DNA of 64,000 nucleotides, taken from the NCBI GenBank assembly GCA_938021675.1, contig CALIFY010000030.1:18844-82843 (forward strand), written 5' to 3'. Below, piece after piece: positions 27,214-37,021 of the stretch (positions are counted from its first letter, which is position 1; every line of letters begins with the position of its first letter). The DNA is from an uncultured Acidimicrobiales bacterium (GTDB lineage Bacteria; Actinomycetota; Acidimicrobiia; Acidimicrobiales; SZUA-35). Both the position numbers and the translations under genes were made by a program. A model generated the notes under the pieces. It was not told the DNA's origin and made no database searches. It saw nothing but the letters and a program-made list of their open reading frames with translations.

Positions 27214-28872
27214 GTGGCCCACATTTCGGTGTCCAATCTCGAGTACTCGCACCCCGGAGGCGCTGTCCTGTTCAGCGGTGTCTCGTTCTCGGTTAGCCCT
27301 GGCGCTCACGGTGCGCTCATCGGAAACAACGGTGTCGGAAAGTCAACGCTGCTGAAGATTCTGGCCGACGAGCTGACGGCCAGCGACGGTGACGCATCGA
27401 TCGGAGGCCAGGTCCGCTACATGGCACAAGACGTCGGCGTGCGCACATCCGACGGCGCCATCGGCGAGATGACGGTTCGCCAGATGCTGATCGAATGCTC
27501 ACCCGAACCGCTTCGGTCGGTCGGGCAACGCCTGATCGAAGCCGAACGGCAAGCCGAATCGGGGAGTACCGACGCCGCGGTCCGCCTTGCCGAACTGATC
27601 GGCGAGTGGTCGGACTGCGGCGGCTACCAGGCCGAAGCCAGTTGGGACGCCACCCTGAGCCGCATCGCCAGAGCCAGTCTCGACGAGGCCGGCGACCGGC
27701 TTACCACGCAACTTTCGGGAGGCGAACGAAAGCAGATCGTGCTCGATCTACTGTTCAACTCCGATGCCGACGTCCTCCTTCTCGATGAGCCGGACAACTA
27801 CCTCGACGTGCCGGCCAAAAGGTGGCTGGAAGAGTTGCTCCGGTCGAGCCCGAAAACCGTGCTGATGGTGTCGCACGACCGCCAGCTGCTCTCGGCGGCC
27901 ACCAACCGAATCGTGACCCTCGAATCGTTTGGGGCGTGGGTCCACGGCGAGTCCTATTCTTCATACCCCGACGCCCGGGCCGACCGGCAACGGCAGCTCG
28001 GAGACGCGTTGGACCGCTGGAAAGACGAAGAACGACGGCTCTTCCGCCACTTCAAGCTGATGAAGCAACGGGCTGCGATCAGCCCCGATATGGCAAACCG
28101 GGCTCGGGCCGCCGAATCACGCTGGCAGCGCTTCGTCGACGTCGGACCTCCCCCCGCTCCTGCCACCGACCAAGCGGTCAAGATGCGGCTCCAGGGAGGC
28201 GACTCCGGTCGACGAGTCGTCTCGCTCTCATCGGTAGAACTGCCGGATCTTCTGTTCGCCTGTACCGGCGAGGTGTTTTTCGGCGAGCGACTTGGACTCA
28301 TCGGGCCCAACGGGTCGGGCAAGACCCATCTACTCCGACTTCTCGCCGGCCACACCATCGAGCACAACGGCGTAGTCAAAATCGGAGCCCGTGTCGAGGC
28401 CGGGCTATTTACCCAAATAAATGACAACCCCGAGTTCGTTGGCCAGTCGACGATCGACCCGGTCATCTCTCGTGTCGGTAATTACGAAAAGGCGATGCGG
28501 TCCCTTGGCCGCTATGGCCTGTCGACCAATGAGCGCCAGTCATACAACACGCTCTCGGGTGGCCAAAAGGCTCGCCTAGAGATCCTCTGCCTCGAATTGG
28601 ACGGACACAACCTTCTGCTGCTCGATGAACCGACCGACAACCTCGACATCGATTCAGCCGAAGCCCTCGAAACCGCCTTGAACTCTTTCGAGGGCACGGT
28701 GATAGCGGTATCTCACGACCGTCAATTCCTGTCGGGATTCGACCGATTCTGGATGCTTGACCACGATGGATTCGCCTGGGCGCTACCCGATTGGGAGACC
28801 GGCCTGGCCGCCGTCGTCGCACCTGCACGGGTGGCCGACATCCGTTTGGCCAAAGCACTAACCGACGACTGA
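27214..28872 (+). CDS. ABC-F family ATPase
   Basis: A 552-residue protein with two ABC ATPase domains and no membrane segments. Domain 1 has GNNGVGKSTLLK, LSGGERKQI and LLLDEPDNYLD; domain 2 has GPNGSGKTHLLR, LSGGQKARL and LLLDEPTDNLD. The linker between them is a charged helical region (about 245-300) as in ABC-F proteins, which act on ribosomes in translation control or antibiotic resistance. Which subfamily it belongs to cannot be decided by eye. Start GTG 27214 is chosen because conserved sequence begins at AHISVSNLEY; the upstream extension is Arg-rich and overlaps the WD40 gene. Confidence 0.9.
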   Translation: MAHISVSNLEYSHPGGAVLFSGVSFSVSPGAHGALIGNNGVGKSTLLKILADELTASDGDASIGGQVRYMAQDVGVRTSDGAIGEMTVRQMLIECSPEPLRSVGQRLIEAERQAESGSTDAAVRLAELIGEWSDCGGYQAEASWDATLSRIARASLDEAGDRLTTQLSGGERKQIVLDLLFNSDADVLLLDEPDNYLDVPAKRWLEELLRSSPKTVLMVSHDRQLLSAATNRIVTLESFGAWVHGESYSSYPDARADRQRQLGDALDRWKDEERRLFRHFKLMKQRAAISPDMANRARAAESRWQRFVDVGPPPAPATDQAVKMRLQGGDSGRRVVSLSSVELPDLLFACTGEVFFGERLGLIGPNGSGKTHLLRLLAGHTIEHNGVVKIGARVEAGLFTQINDNPEFVGQSTIDPVISRVGNYEKAMRSLGRYGLSTNERQSYNTLSGGQKARLEILCLELDGHNLLLLDEPTDNLDIDSAEALETALNSFEGTVIAVSHDRQFLSGFDRFWMLDHDGFAWALPDWETGLAAVVAPARVADIRLAKALTDD

Positions 28873-29025
28873 CCGAGTCGCTCCCAACCCGACAACAACC
28901 AACGGCGGCAACAAAACCCATTTGGCTAGTGCGGCGCTGCTTCGCTGCGCCTAACATCTCCTGGGTGGAGCGACGTCCGGCCGCTCTGCTTGTTGCGGCT
29001 GAGGGGCCGCCGGAGGCGAGATCTG

Positions 29026-31317
29026 GTGGGAGCACTCGACAATATTCGTGTCATTGACTTTGGCCACTATGTGGCCGGGCCGGTCACTGGGATGCTTCTC
29101 GCCGACCAGGGAGCGGACGTCATCAAGGTCGACCCTCCAACCGGTCCGGCGCTCGACATCCCAGCGAATCAAACCTGGAATCGGGGAAAGCGCAGCATCG
29201 CCCTCGACCTGAAAGCTTCAAAAGATGTAGCGGTGGCCAAAGATCTCGTGGCGTCGGCCGACGTTGTTATCGAGAATTTTCGGCCCGGGGTAATGGATCG
29301 GCTGGGCTTGGGCCCAACCGAGATGCGTTCGCACAACACCTCCCTGGTCTACGCGTCGATGCCCGGATTCGGTCCAGAGGACCCGCGAGCCTCATCGCCA
29401 GCGTGGGAAGGCGTTGTGTTAGCGGCCCTAGATGCCTTCCGCCCGGCGGTCGGCCACCAGTCGATCCGCCGCCAACTGCACCGCCGTCCGGCAGACCGCG
29501 AAGGCGAACCGGTGTTCACCGCCGAACCAATCGCCTCGATGTTCGCTGCGTTGGTGTCCTCGATCGGCATTGCCTCCGCCCTCCATATCCGTGACCTGAC
29601 CGGCATGGGCCAGCAGGTCCAGGTGCCGTTGTTCGACGCCTTTGCCCAGGCCATCGGTGTCTATGCCATGACGCCGCTTCCGTTCCGCCCGGTCACAGAG
29701 CCCCTCGGCAATCCGTGGGACCACCAGTATCGATGTGCTGATGGCCGTTGGATTCACCTCGCGTGCGTCAGGTCCCGGCAGGCCGAACAGTTGGCCGAAG
29801 TACTCGACCGGCGGGATCTGATCGAACGGGGGTTGACCGCCGAGCGGTTGGCGACCACCGGCGACCAGTTCCTGATCCACCGTGAGCTGTCCGAGGTGTT
29901 CGCTTCCAAGCCGGCTCTTCATTGGGAGGAGCTCATCATCTCAGAAGAGCTCCCGGGAGCAATCGTCCGCTCCGGGGCCGAGTGGTTACAGCACCCACAA
30001 GCCCGCCTAGGCGAGCTGTTCGTCGAGATCGACGATCCGACGCTCGGCCCAACCCGACAACCGGCCCCGGTAGTCAAGTTGGAAGACTCGCCGAGCAAAA
30101 TCAGTGGGCCGGCGCCACGCCACGATGGGGATCGCCGATCGATCCTGGCCGAGCTCACCAAACCGGGTGGCCCCAGGCATTCGATCAGCAGGTTGATCTC
30201 GCCGGGCGTCGGTCCTCTCCATGGGCTTCGCGTGCTCGATCTTTGTGTCGAGGTTTCCGGTCCCACCTGTGCCAGGACCCTTGCTGAACTCGGTGCCGAC
30301 ATCATCAAGATCGATGATCCGAAGCGTGCTCCGGTCAGCAGCCATGACGACGTAAACCGGGGGAAGCGAAGCATTCTGCTCGACCTCGACACCGCAGAAG
30401 GCCGTCGCATCTTCTGGGAGCTGGCATCGACCACCGATGTCATCGTCGAGAATTTCCGTTCCGGTGTGGTTGAAGATCTTGGGATCGACTATCCCTCGGT
30501 CAAACGCATCAAGCCCGACGTCATCTACGCCTCGATAAAGGCCTACGGCGATGAGGGCCCGTGGGCCGACCTGCCCGGCTATGAGACCACGATCGAGGCG
30601 CTCACCGGTATCCAAGCCCGCTATGGGGGAAGCGACCGACCGGCGGTCTGGCCCTATGGGGCGATCGTCGGCTACGGCACCGGCTACGCCGCGGCCTATG
30701 GCGTACTTCTCGCCATCCTCGAACGAAACGTCACCGGGAAAGGTCAACTGGTTTCGGGCTCGTTGGCCAAGACGGCCGGGCTGCTCCAGTCGATGTTCCT
30801 ACTCGACCATCAGGATCAAGACTGGTCTGAGCCCGCCGGCTCCGACGTCCGAGGATTCGGCGCTCACCAGTGCTTGTACGCCTGTCAAGATCGGTGGATT
30901 TTTGCCGGAGTGAGAACACTGGACCAGCTGAGCAGCGTTATCGGCAAGGTCGAAGACGATGCAGACGCCCACCGACGATTCGTTGCGTGGTGTGGGCGAC
31001 GCACCGCGGAGCGAGCCGTCGCTGCCTTACAACAACACGGGATTGGCGCCCAATCCATCGAGTGGATCCACGATGCCTTAACCGATCCGATCGTCGTCCG
31101 GCGGGGGCTAAGTGTCATCCGGGCCCACGAACAAACCGGCATGTTCCGCACGACCGGTCCTGGCCCGTGGCTCTCTCACTCGAAAGTTGATGCCGGACGG
31201 CCCGCGCCTCGGATGGGGGCCGACGCCGACGTCATATTGCACGAGGTTCATCGGAGCGGCGAACTTCAACGGCTCGTCGAGGAGCAGGTCGTCGGGTCAC
31301 CACCGCAGGGCCGCTAA
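29026..31317 (+). CDS. Tandem-domain CaiB/BaiF (family III) CoA-transferase
   Basis: A 763-residue protein made of two family III CoA-transferase units. The first starts VGALDNIRVIDFGHYVAGP with LLADQGADVIKVDPP, WNRGKRSIALDLK and VIENFRPGVMDRLGL; the second repeats this at HGLRVLDLCVEVSGP, LAELGADIIKIDDP, VNRGKRSILLDLD and VIENFRSGVVEDLGI. Family III enzymes move CoA between organic acids through an aspartyl-CoA anhydride. At the place where the family carries that Asp (GD...G before the TGxGQ motif), the first domain reads TAEPIAS and the second GAIVGYGTGY, so neither has a clear Asp. GTG 29026 follows GGAGGCGAGATCT. The substrate is unknown. Confidence 0.82.
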   Translation: MGALDNIRVIDFGHYVAGPVTGMLLADQGADVIKVDPPTGPALDIPANQTWNRGKRSIALDLKASKDVAVAKDLVASADVVIENFRPGVMDRLGLGPTEMRSHNTSLVYASMPGFGPEDPRASSPAWEGVVLAALDAFRPAVGHQSIRRQLHRRPADREGEPVFTAEPIASMFAALVSSIGIASALHIRDLTGMGQQVQVPLFDAFAQAIGVYAMTPLPFRPVTEPLGNPWDHQYRCADGRWIHLACVRSRQAEQLAEVLDRRDLIERGLTAERLATTGDQFLIHRELSEVFASKPALHWEELIISEELPGAIVRSGAEWLQHPQARLGELFVEIDDPTLGPTRQPAPVVKLEDSPSKISGPAPRHDGDRRSILAELTKPGGPRHSISRLISPGVGPLHGLRVLDLCVEVSGPTCARTLAELGADIIKIDDPKRAPVSSHDDVNRGKRSILLDLDTAEGRRIFWELASTTDVIVENFRSGVVEDLGIDYPSVKRIKPDVIYASIKAYGDEGPWADLPGYETTIEALTGIQARYGGSDRPAVWPYGAIVGYGTGYAAAYGVLLAILERNVTGKGQLVSGSLAKTAGLLQSMFLLDHQDQDWSEPAGSDVRGFGAHQCLYACQDRWIFAGVRTLDQLSSVIGKVEDDADAHRRFVAWCGRRTAERAVAALQQHGIGAQSIEWIHDALTDPIVVRRGLSVIRAHEQTGMFRTTGPGPWLSHSKVDAGRPAPRMGADADVILHEVHRSGELQRLVEEQVVGSPPQGR

Positions 31318-32600
31318 TCGCCGACCTCGGGCTTCGGGCCGGCCTCGGCCGTTTGGCGAAGATCACTAAACCGATCGACTCGCCGCAGCGACGGGAACGC
31401 GATGAGCCACACACCGACGACGGCCAGCGTGCCTATCCCACCGAAGACAACCGAGGCGGCCAAACCTATCCAGGCGGCGGCGAGGCCAGATTCCAGGGTG
31501 CCAAGCTCGTTCGACCCGCCGATAAAGACATTCTCCACCGCGAGGACTCGGCCCCGCATGTGTTCGGGGCTGGCCAACGGCACCATCGTGGCCCGAATGA
31601 ACACGCTAACCGCATCGGCTGCGCTGAGAACGACGAGAGCCACAAGGGCCACCACATAGGAACGGGTAACCCCGAGCACGATCGTGGCGAGACCGAAGAC
31701 GGTAATTACGCCGAACAGTACCAACCCGACGTGGCGGCGGATCGGTCGGATCGACAGGACCGCAGCCGTGATCAACGCGCCGACTCCGATTGCTGAATAC
31801 AGGAAACCGACCGCCGCCTCGTCGACCCCGAGGCGCCGTTCACCAATCGCTGGTAACAGGGCGACGGCCCCACCGAACAAGACCGCGAACAGATCGAGGC
31901 TGATGGCGCCAAACAACACCGGTGTGCGACGGATGAAGCGAAGCCCACCGATGGCATCCCGCACGGCCTGGCGCGGTCCGGCCACCGATTCAAGCCGGCG
32001 GACTCCGGTGGAGGGCACAAAGGCCAGGAGCGCGATCGATGCCAAGAAACCAACCACCGACAGCAAGAAGGGCAGCGAGTGATTCACGCTGAACAGCAAG
32101 CCGGCCAGAATCGGACCGACAATCCCCGCAGACTGGAAGGCGATCGACCGAAGCGCCACAACCCGCTCGACGATATGGGCTGGGGCCAGATCGATGGGGA
32201 GGGCACGGCTGGCGGGGGCGGTAAACGACCGAGCCGCGCCGAAAAGAAGAACGAAGGCAAAGACCGGCGCCACGCCATCCACACCGCGGAACGCAAGGGC
32301 GAAGAACCCAAGCCCGGCAATCACTTCCACCGCCAGACCGACGGCGTACACGACCCGGCGATCGTAACGATCTGAGGCTACGCCGCTGAACGGGGCGAGT
32401 AGAAAGATCGGCAGAAACTCGGCCAAGCCGAGAAGACCGAGATCGAGTTCACTCCCGGTGATACTGAATACGAACAACCCGAGAGCGACGAGTTGAGAGC
32501 GGTTCGCTATCGACGTGGTGAAGAGGGCCGCCAAGAGGATCCGAACCCCGGTCGGGGTTGTTCCCGAACCTTTGGTATCCAGATGCTTGTCGACCGTCAT
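31314..32600 (-). CDS. MFS transporter (EntS-like)
   Basis: A 428-residue protein with about 12 membrane helices. Its MFS loop motif reads GVASDRYDRRVV between helices 2 and 3, and the mid region RDAIGGLRFIRRTPVL is typical of MFS_3/EntS-type exporters. It probably exports a small hydrophobic compound or siderophore-like molecule by proton antiport (family-level inference). The stop overlaps the end of the convergent CoA-transferase gene by four bases. Confidence 0.85.
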   Translation of the reverse strand: MTVDKHLDTKGSGTTPTGVRILLAALFTTSIANRSQLVALGLFVFSITGSELDLGLLGLAEFLPIFLLAPFSGVASDRYDRRVVYAVGLAVEVIAGLGFFALAFRGVDGVAPVFAFVLLFGAARSFTAPASRALPIDLAPAHIVERVVALRSIAFQSAGIVGPILAGLLFSVNHSLPFLLSVVGFLASIALLAFVPSTGVRRLESVAGPRQAVRDAIGGLRFIRRTPVLFGAISLDLFAVLFGGAVALLPAIGERRLGVDEAAVGFLYSAIGVGALITAAVLSIRPIRRHVGLVLFGVITVFGLATIVLGVTRSYVVALVALVVLSAADAVSVFIRATMVPLASPEHMRGRVLAVENVFIGGSNELGTLESGLAAAWIGLAASVVFGGIGTLAVVGVWLIAFPSLRRVDRFSDLRQTAEAGPKPEVGD

Positions 32601-32633
32601 GACGAGCTAACCGTACCTGGGCAGCAGCAACCC

Positions 32634-32674
32634 AGAAAAAGCAAATGGATGGCGGGCGAACCCACCATCCATTT
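32634..32674 (-). terminator. Rho-independent terminator of the Pro-Glu repeat gene
   Basis: A 10-bp perfect stem (AAATGGATGG at 32643-32652 with its complement at 32665-32674), extended by three further GC pairs and closed by a CGAA loop, is followed on the reverse strand by TTTGCTTTTTC. It sits 40 bp beyond the stop of the reverse-strand Pro-Glu repeat gene and before the MFS gene start. Confidence 0.85.
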
Positions 32675-32714
32675 ACAACCCACCAAGATGGGCACTACCC
32701 GATTTGTTAGAACG

Positions 32715-33290
32715 TCAGTCGCCTGGCCTCACGATTCGGCATCGGCCGTTGTCATCACATTCGATGACCGGCCAAGGAACCGGTGCCGGCTCTGGCTCTG
32801 GCTCCGGAATCGGTTCAGGCAATGGCTCGGGGACTGGGAAGGGGTCAGGAACCGGTATCGGCTCTGGTATCGGCTTGGGCTCGGGCTCCGGTATCGGCTC
32901 TGGCTCAGGTACCGGCTCAGGCTCGGGTACCGGCTCTGGCTCCGGTACCGGCTCAGGCTCGGGTGCCGGTGGAGGTGCTACCGGCCGTGACGGCTTCGGT
33001 GTCGGTTCGGGGGCCGGCATCGTGAGGATGGCTTCCGGCTCGATCAGAACGGCTGAACGATCTGAACGAATCGGCTCATCAGCGCCTTTTTCAGCATCTT
33101 CATCAGCCGATGGGCCAACCGGGGCGGTCTGGACACGCTGAGACTCGAACGAATCGAGAGTTGGGGTATCGGAACGGTTGACAAGCAGCAGCAGTCCGAC
33201 GGCGCCGACCAGCCCAACGCTGGCGATAGCCACGATCGAGTGGCGCAGCCGAGTGCTCAGCCGCAGATTACCAACAGAAACTGCCGTCAC
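32715..33290 (-). CDS. Membrane-anchored Pro-Glu (PEPEP) repeat protein, TonB-like spacer architecture
   Basis: A 191-residue protein with a short basic N-terminus (RLSTRLRHS), one membrane helix ([20 protein letters not shown]), an acidic region, and from about residue 95 a long run of [15 protein letters not shown] repeats. A short tail ends [18 protein letters not shown], with two cysteines. The Pro-Glu rod would span part of the cell envelope, as in TonB or surface-anchored proteins, but no TonB C-terminal domain is present and a Gram-positive context argues against TonB. It has its own terminator and is divergent from the DUF389 gene. Confidence 0.72.
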   Translation of the reverse strand: MTAVSVGNLRLSTRLRHSIVAIASVGLVGAVGLLLLVNRSDTPTLDSFESQRVQTAPVGPSADEDAEKGADEPIRSDRSAVLIEPEAILTMPAPEPTPKPSRPVAPPPAPEPEPVPEPEPVPEPEPVPEPEPIPEPEPKPIPEPIPVPDPFPVPEPLPEPIPEPEPEPAPVPWPVIECDDNGRCRIVRPGD

Positions 33291-33485
33291 CCTCTACATA
33301 ACGGCGACGGTGCGAACATGTATACGGCCAAGGGAAATATTTCTCATACAGCCGAGAACGACCGTTTCGGTGGGCGGCGATACGGGCCACTGAGATCTTT
33401 GGGCCAGACCAGCGCCGATAGGGCGATCTGCACCGGCCAACAAACCCTCCGATCGGCTGGTGCTCGCCTGCCATAGACTCTGGGG

Positions 33486-35057
33486 GTGGCCGTGACCGAT
33501 ACCAGCCGCCAGGAGACCGGCGGCAATACTGGCGCCCGCGATCCGGCCGACCCCCTTCCCGGTCGAAGCTGGTGGCATCGCACCATGGAGCCCGAGGAGC
33601 GGCGCCGGATCATGACCGATCTGGCCATTGTCCGGATCGAACACTGGACATACCGGTTCGCCATAATGCTGACCTTGTCGGTTGTCGTCGCGGTGATGGG
33701 CCTCAGCCTCAATTCTGCCGCTGTGGTCATCGGGGCAATGCTTCTGGCCCCCCTGATGCAGCCGGTTCTGGCCTCCGGCGCTTGTTTGGCCATGGCCCTG
33801 TTCACCAAATCGCTCGTGGCGGTGGCCAAAGTGGCATTGGCCACAACGTGGTGCATCGCCATCGCCTACGCAATCTCATGGATATTGCCGGTACAAGAGC
33901 TAACGCCCGAAGTGCTGGCCCGGACCCAACCCGATCTGAAAGACCTCGTTGTGGCCTTGGCCGCCGGAGCGGCCGGCGCCTACGCCACCGTACGATCCGA
34001 TGTATCATCGTCTCTACCCGGTGTGGCGGTAGCCGTGGCCCTCGTCCCGCCGTTGGCCTCGGTCGGCATTCTGCTGCAGCAAGGCTTCGAGACCCGGGCC
34101 CAAGGTGCCCTACTGCTTTATATAGCCAACCTGGCCGCCATCGTGGTCGCCAGCATCGTGGTGTTTATCACCACCGGCTTCGTGCCACCCCGGCGACTGT
34201 CGGACAACCTGGCCAGACTGACCCTGGCCTCGGTGGCGGTCGTCGCCGTTGTGGTCGTGATCGCCGTTCCGCTGTACCGCACCGCGCTGACCAACATCGA
34301 GCGTCAAGACGACGAGCAAGCCGCACGAGATATCGTGGCCAACTGGCTCGGCGACCTAAACGACGACCTCGATCCGGAGATCTCGGTCAGCCGAGACGCA
34401 ATGCAAGTCGTCGTAGAGCTCCGTGGCTTTGAAGACCCACCGGACAAGGCATCTCTCGTCGAAGCGATGCGCCAGGAGTTCCCCGAGTTCGACGTTCCCG
34501 TCCAGTTTCTCAAATTCAACCAAGCGACAACGACGACGCTTCCTCCACCGGAGCCGACCGAACGACTTCTAGCCGATATTCGAGTGACCGTTGAGCGCTG
34601 GCTAAACGAGCGCGATCTCGACCACCGTCTCGAAGATGTCACCCTCGATGGCGATCAGGTCCGCATCGAGGTGGCGAGTACTGATCAACCGCCCCCAATC
34701 GAAGAGTTAGTCACCCGCCTACAGGCCGTCAACCCGGCGCTCAGCCCAGAACTGGCTTGGTCGGAACTTCGGACGATCACCGAAGAAGCGGAACCATCGC
34801 CAGACGAAATAACGGCAGAATCGATGCGAACCCTCGTCGACCGCTGGGCCATCGACCGGAACTTGGTGATCACCGGTTTCGACTACGACGGCAACCGCGT
34901 GCTCATCGACGTGTCCGGCACCGAAGCCCCCGACTACCGCGAGCTTGAGGTTGCGTTGTGGGATGAGGCCGACCAAGCGGTTCCGGTACAGGTCTTCTTT
35001 ACCGAACGAGCACTTGTCACCACCACCACGAGCCGGCCGACGGCGACGCCTCGCTGA
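33486..35057 (+). CDS. DUF389 family membrane protein
   Basis: A 523-residue protein. A cytoplasmic N-terminus is followed by at least six hydrophobic segments (about residues 55-275) with the DUF389 signature LSLNSAAVVIGAMLLAPLMQPV and SSLPGVAVAVALVPPLASVG. Residues about 280-520 form a soluble acidic region with three similar alpha/beta units separated by TTTTLPPP-type linkers, ending in a Thr-rich tail. DUF389 proteins are widespread with no established activity; some are predicted transporters. Start GTG 33486. The divergent Pro-Glu repeat gene starts 195 bp away. Confidence 0.85.
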   Translation: MAVTDTSRQETGGNTGARDPADPLPGRSWWHRTMEPEERRRIMTDLAIVRIEHWTYRFAIMLTLSVVVAVMGLSLNSAAVVIGAMLLAPLMQPVLASGACLAMALFTKSLVAVAKVALATTWCIAIAYAISWILPVQELTPEVLARTQPDLKDLVVALAAGAAGAYATVRSDVSSSLPGVAVAVALVPPLASVGILLQQGFETRAQGALLLYIANLAAIVVASIVVFITTGFVPPRRLSDNLARLTLASVAVVAVVVVIAVPLYRTALTNIERQDDEQAARDIVANWLGDLNDDLDPEISVSRDAMQVVVELRGFEDPPDKASLVEAMRQEFPEFDVPVQFLKFNQATTTTLPPPEPTERLLADIRVTVERWLNERDLDHRLEDVTLDGDQVRIEVASTDQPPPIEELVTRLQAVNPALSPELAWSELRTITEEAEPSPDEITAESMRTLVDRWAIDRNLVITGFDYDGNRVLIDVSGTEAPDYRELEVALWDEADQAVPVQVFFTERALVTTTTSRPTATPR

Positions 35058-35108
35058 GGCGAGCCTCGACGGCATCGCCAAATAGAACGAGCGCGGACCC
35101 AGGCCCGT

Positions 35109-35492
35109 TCACCCAATCATCGACGCAACGTCGGGGGTCGAATCGAGCGTGACCTCGATCATCGGAGCCTCGGAAACCAGCCGATCAAGTTCGGTCTGCG
35201 TCTCATACCACGACGCGTCCGGGTGGGAAAAGACTGCCCGGCGACGAGCTTCATCGACGACCGGGACGGCTCGGCCGGCATAGCTGTCATCACCGATGTG
35301 GACGATGACCGACGGATCGGCCCGCACATTGGCGTACCAATCGCGTTTACCCGGCGTGCCGGTGATAATGAAGCAGCCATCGATCAGAAACCACCAAATC
35401 TCGATCCTGGCCGGTCGGCCGCTCCACCGGCCGATGGTGGTGAAATCGATTGTTCGGTGAACGGCAAGCCGCTCCTGCGCTTCGTGTTCCAT
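35109..35492 (-). CDS. Deazaflavin-type nitroreductase-family protein (DUF385-like)
   Basis: A 127-residue split-barrel protein. GRWSGRPARIEIWWFLIDG, ITGTPGKRDWYANVRADPSV and ETQTELDRLVSEAPMIEV match the small actinobacterial F420-dependent oxidoreductase group. Substrates in this group include quinones and nitroaromatics; none can be named here. The start codon lies 28 bp from the divergent glcD start, so the two share a very short promoter region. Confidence 0.78.
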   Translation of the reverse strand: MEHEAQERLAVHRTIDFTTIGRWSGRPARIEIWWFLIDGCFIITGTPGKRDWYANVRADPSVIVHIGDDSYAGRAVPVVDEARRRAVFSHPDASWYETQTELDRLVSEAPMIEVTLDSTPDVASMIG

Positions 35493-35520
35493 CGGTGTTC
35501 CAGACTACTGTCAATACCGT

Positions 35521-37017
35521 ATGGTCTTGAATCGGGTGGTCGAAGGAGCCAAGCGACTCGTCTCACCGGATCGCCCGACGACATCGGGGGACCCGCTCCT
35601 TGACCAGCTCCGCGGCGCGCTCACCGCCGACCGGGTGCACCTCGACGGAGTGCAACGATCGCTACTCAGCCACGACGCCTCGGTGTTCGAAGGCGGTGTT
35701 GCCGGCCCGGTCTGCTACCCGACGTCGGTCGATGAGGTTGTGGCCATCATGAAGATCGCCGACGAGCACGGCCGAGCGGTGGTTCCTCGCGGCGCCGGAA
35801 CCGGTCTCGCTGGTGGAGCGATTCCCCTCGGCGCACCGATCGTTGTGGCGATGACCAAGATGAATCGGATCCTCGATCTCGATATCGACAATCGGATTGT
35901 TTGGGTTCAGCCTGGCGTCATCAACCTCGACCTCACCCGATATCTCCGACCGTTAGGGTACCACTTCGCCCCAGACCCCTCTTCGCAACAGGTATGCACG
36001 ATCGGCGGGAACGTCGCCAACAACTCCGGCGGACCCCACTGCCTGGCTTACGGTGTCACCAACGCTCATGTCGTGGCGATCGAGGCGGTCGTGCCATCGG
36101 GCGATGTGTTAGCGCTCGGAGGTCTCGACGCTGAGCCCCTCGGGTTCGATCTTCGTGGAATCTTCGTCGGCAGCGAAGGCACCCTGGGCATCGCCACCAA
36201 GGTGGCGGTCACCATCACCAAGAATCCCCCGTCGGTCCGCACCTTGTTGTTGTCGTTCGACTCGGTCCGCGATGCGGCAAATACGGTGAGCGGCGTTATC
36301 GCCGCCGGCGTCGTGCCGGCGGCGATGGAGGTCATGGATGCCAAGATCACCGCCGCGGTCGAGCACTACGTCGGCGCCGGCTATCCGTTGGATGCCGAGG
36401 CCGTACTGTTGGCCGAAGTCGACGGTTCGGAGGCGGGCATCGACATAGATGCCGACCGCATCGCCGACGTCGGCCGGGAACATAACGCCACCGAGGTTCG
36501 ATTTGCTAAGAGTGAGGACGAGCGAGCCCTGTTGTGGAAGGGACGAAAAACAGCGTTTGGTGCTATCGCTCAAATCGCCCCTGACTATTACCTTCACGAC
36601 ACCGTTGTCCCCCGCTCCAAGTTGGCCGACGTGCTCGAAGAGGTCTACGCCATCGCCGAACGGCACGACCTGCTCGTCATGAACGTCTTCCACGCCGGAG
36701 ACGGCAACCTGCACCCGCTGCTGATCTTCGATGGCCGAGAACCTGGGGTGCTGGCACGGGTCCACGCCGCCGGAGACGAGATCATTTCCGCCTCGCTGGC
36801 TGCCGGCGGCGTCCTGTCGGGCGAGCACGGCATCGGCGTGGAAAAACAGAAGTTCATGGACGACATGTTCAGCCATGCCGACCTCGATCACCAGAACCGG
36901 CTGCGGCGAGCCTTTGACCCAACCTGTCGGGCCAACCCCGGCAAGGTATTGCCCATGGGGCACAGCTGTGCCGATATCCAAGCGCTGCGGCGAGTCCCCT
37001 CCGGGGTCTGGGGCTGA
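35521..37017 (+). CDS. glcD: Glycolate oxidase FAD-binding subunit GlcD
   Basis: A 498-residue FAD-linked oxidase of the VAO/PCMH type. The FAD-binding half has VVPRGAGTGLAGGAIPLG, CTIGGNVANNSGGPHCLAYG and VGSEGTLGIATKVAV; the C-terminal cap ends HAGDGNLHPLLIFD and LSGEHGIGVEKQKF. GlcD oxidises glycolate (or a related 2-hydroxy acid) to glyoxylate together with GlcE and GlcF. The start is ATG 35521; glcE begins four bases after the stop. A lactate or other hydroxy-acid dehydrogenase role is possible, but the full DEF set favours glycolate oxidase. Confidence 0.93.
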   Translation: MVLNRVVEGAKRLVSPDRPTTSGDPLLDQLRGALTADRVHLDGVQRSLLSHDASVFEGGVAGPVCYPTSVDEVVAIMKIADEHGRAVVPRGAGTGLAGGAIPLGAPIVVAMTKMNRILDLDIDNRIVWVQPGVINLDLTRYLRPLGYHFAPDPSSQQVCTIGGNVANNSGGPHCLAYGVTNAHVVAIEAVVPSGDVLALGGLDAEPLGFDLRGIFVGSEGTLGIATKVAVTITKNPPSVRTLLLSFDSVRDAANTVSGVIAAGVVPAAMEVMDAKITAAVEHYVGAGYPLDAEAVLLAEVDGSEAGIDIDADRIADVGREHNATEVRFAKSEDERALLWKGRKTAFGAIAQIAPDYYLHDTVVPRSKLADVLEEVYAIAERHDLLVMNVFHAGDGNLHPLLIFDGREPGVLARVHAAGDEIISASLAAGGVLSGEHGIGVEKQKFMDDMFSHADLDHQNRLRRAFDPTCRANPGKVLPMGHSCADIQALRRVPSGVWG

Positions 37018-37021
37018 CGTT

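Noticed and set aside
32704..33141. Forward-strand frame coding a GSGSGTG-type Gly/Ser repeat protein
   Set aside because: It is the mirror of the Pro-Glu repeats on the opposite strand; only the reverse frame has a start, a membrane helix and a matching terminator.
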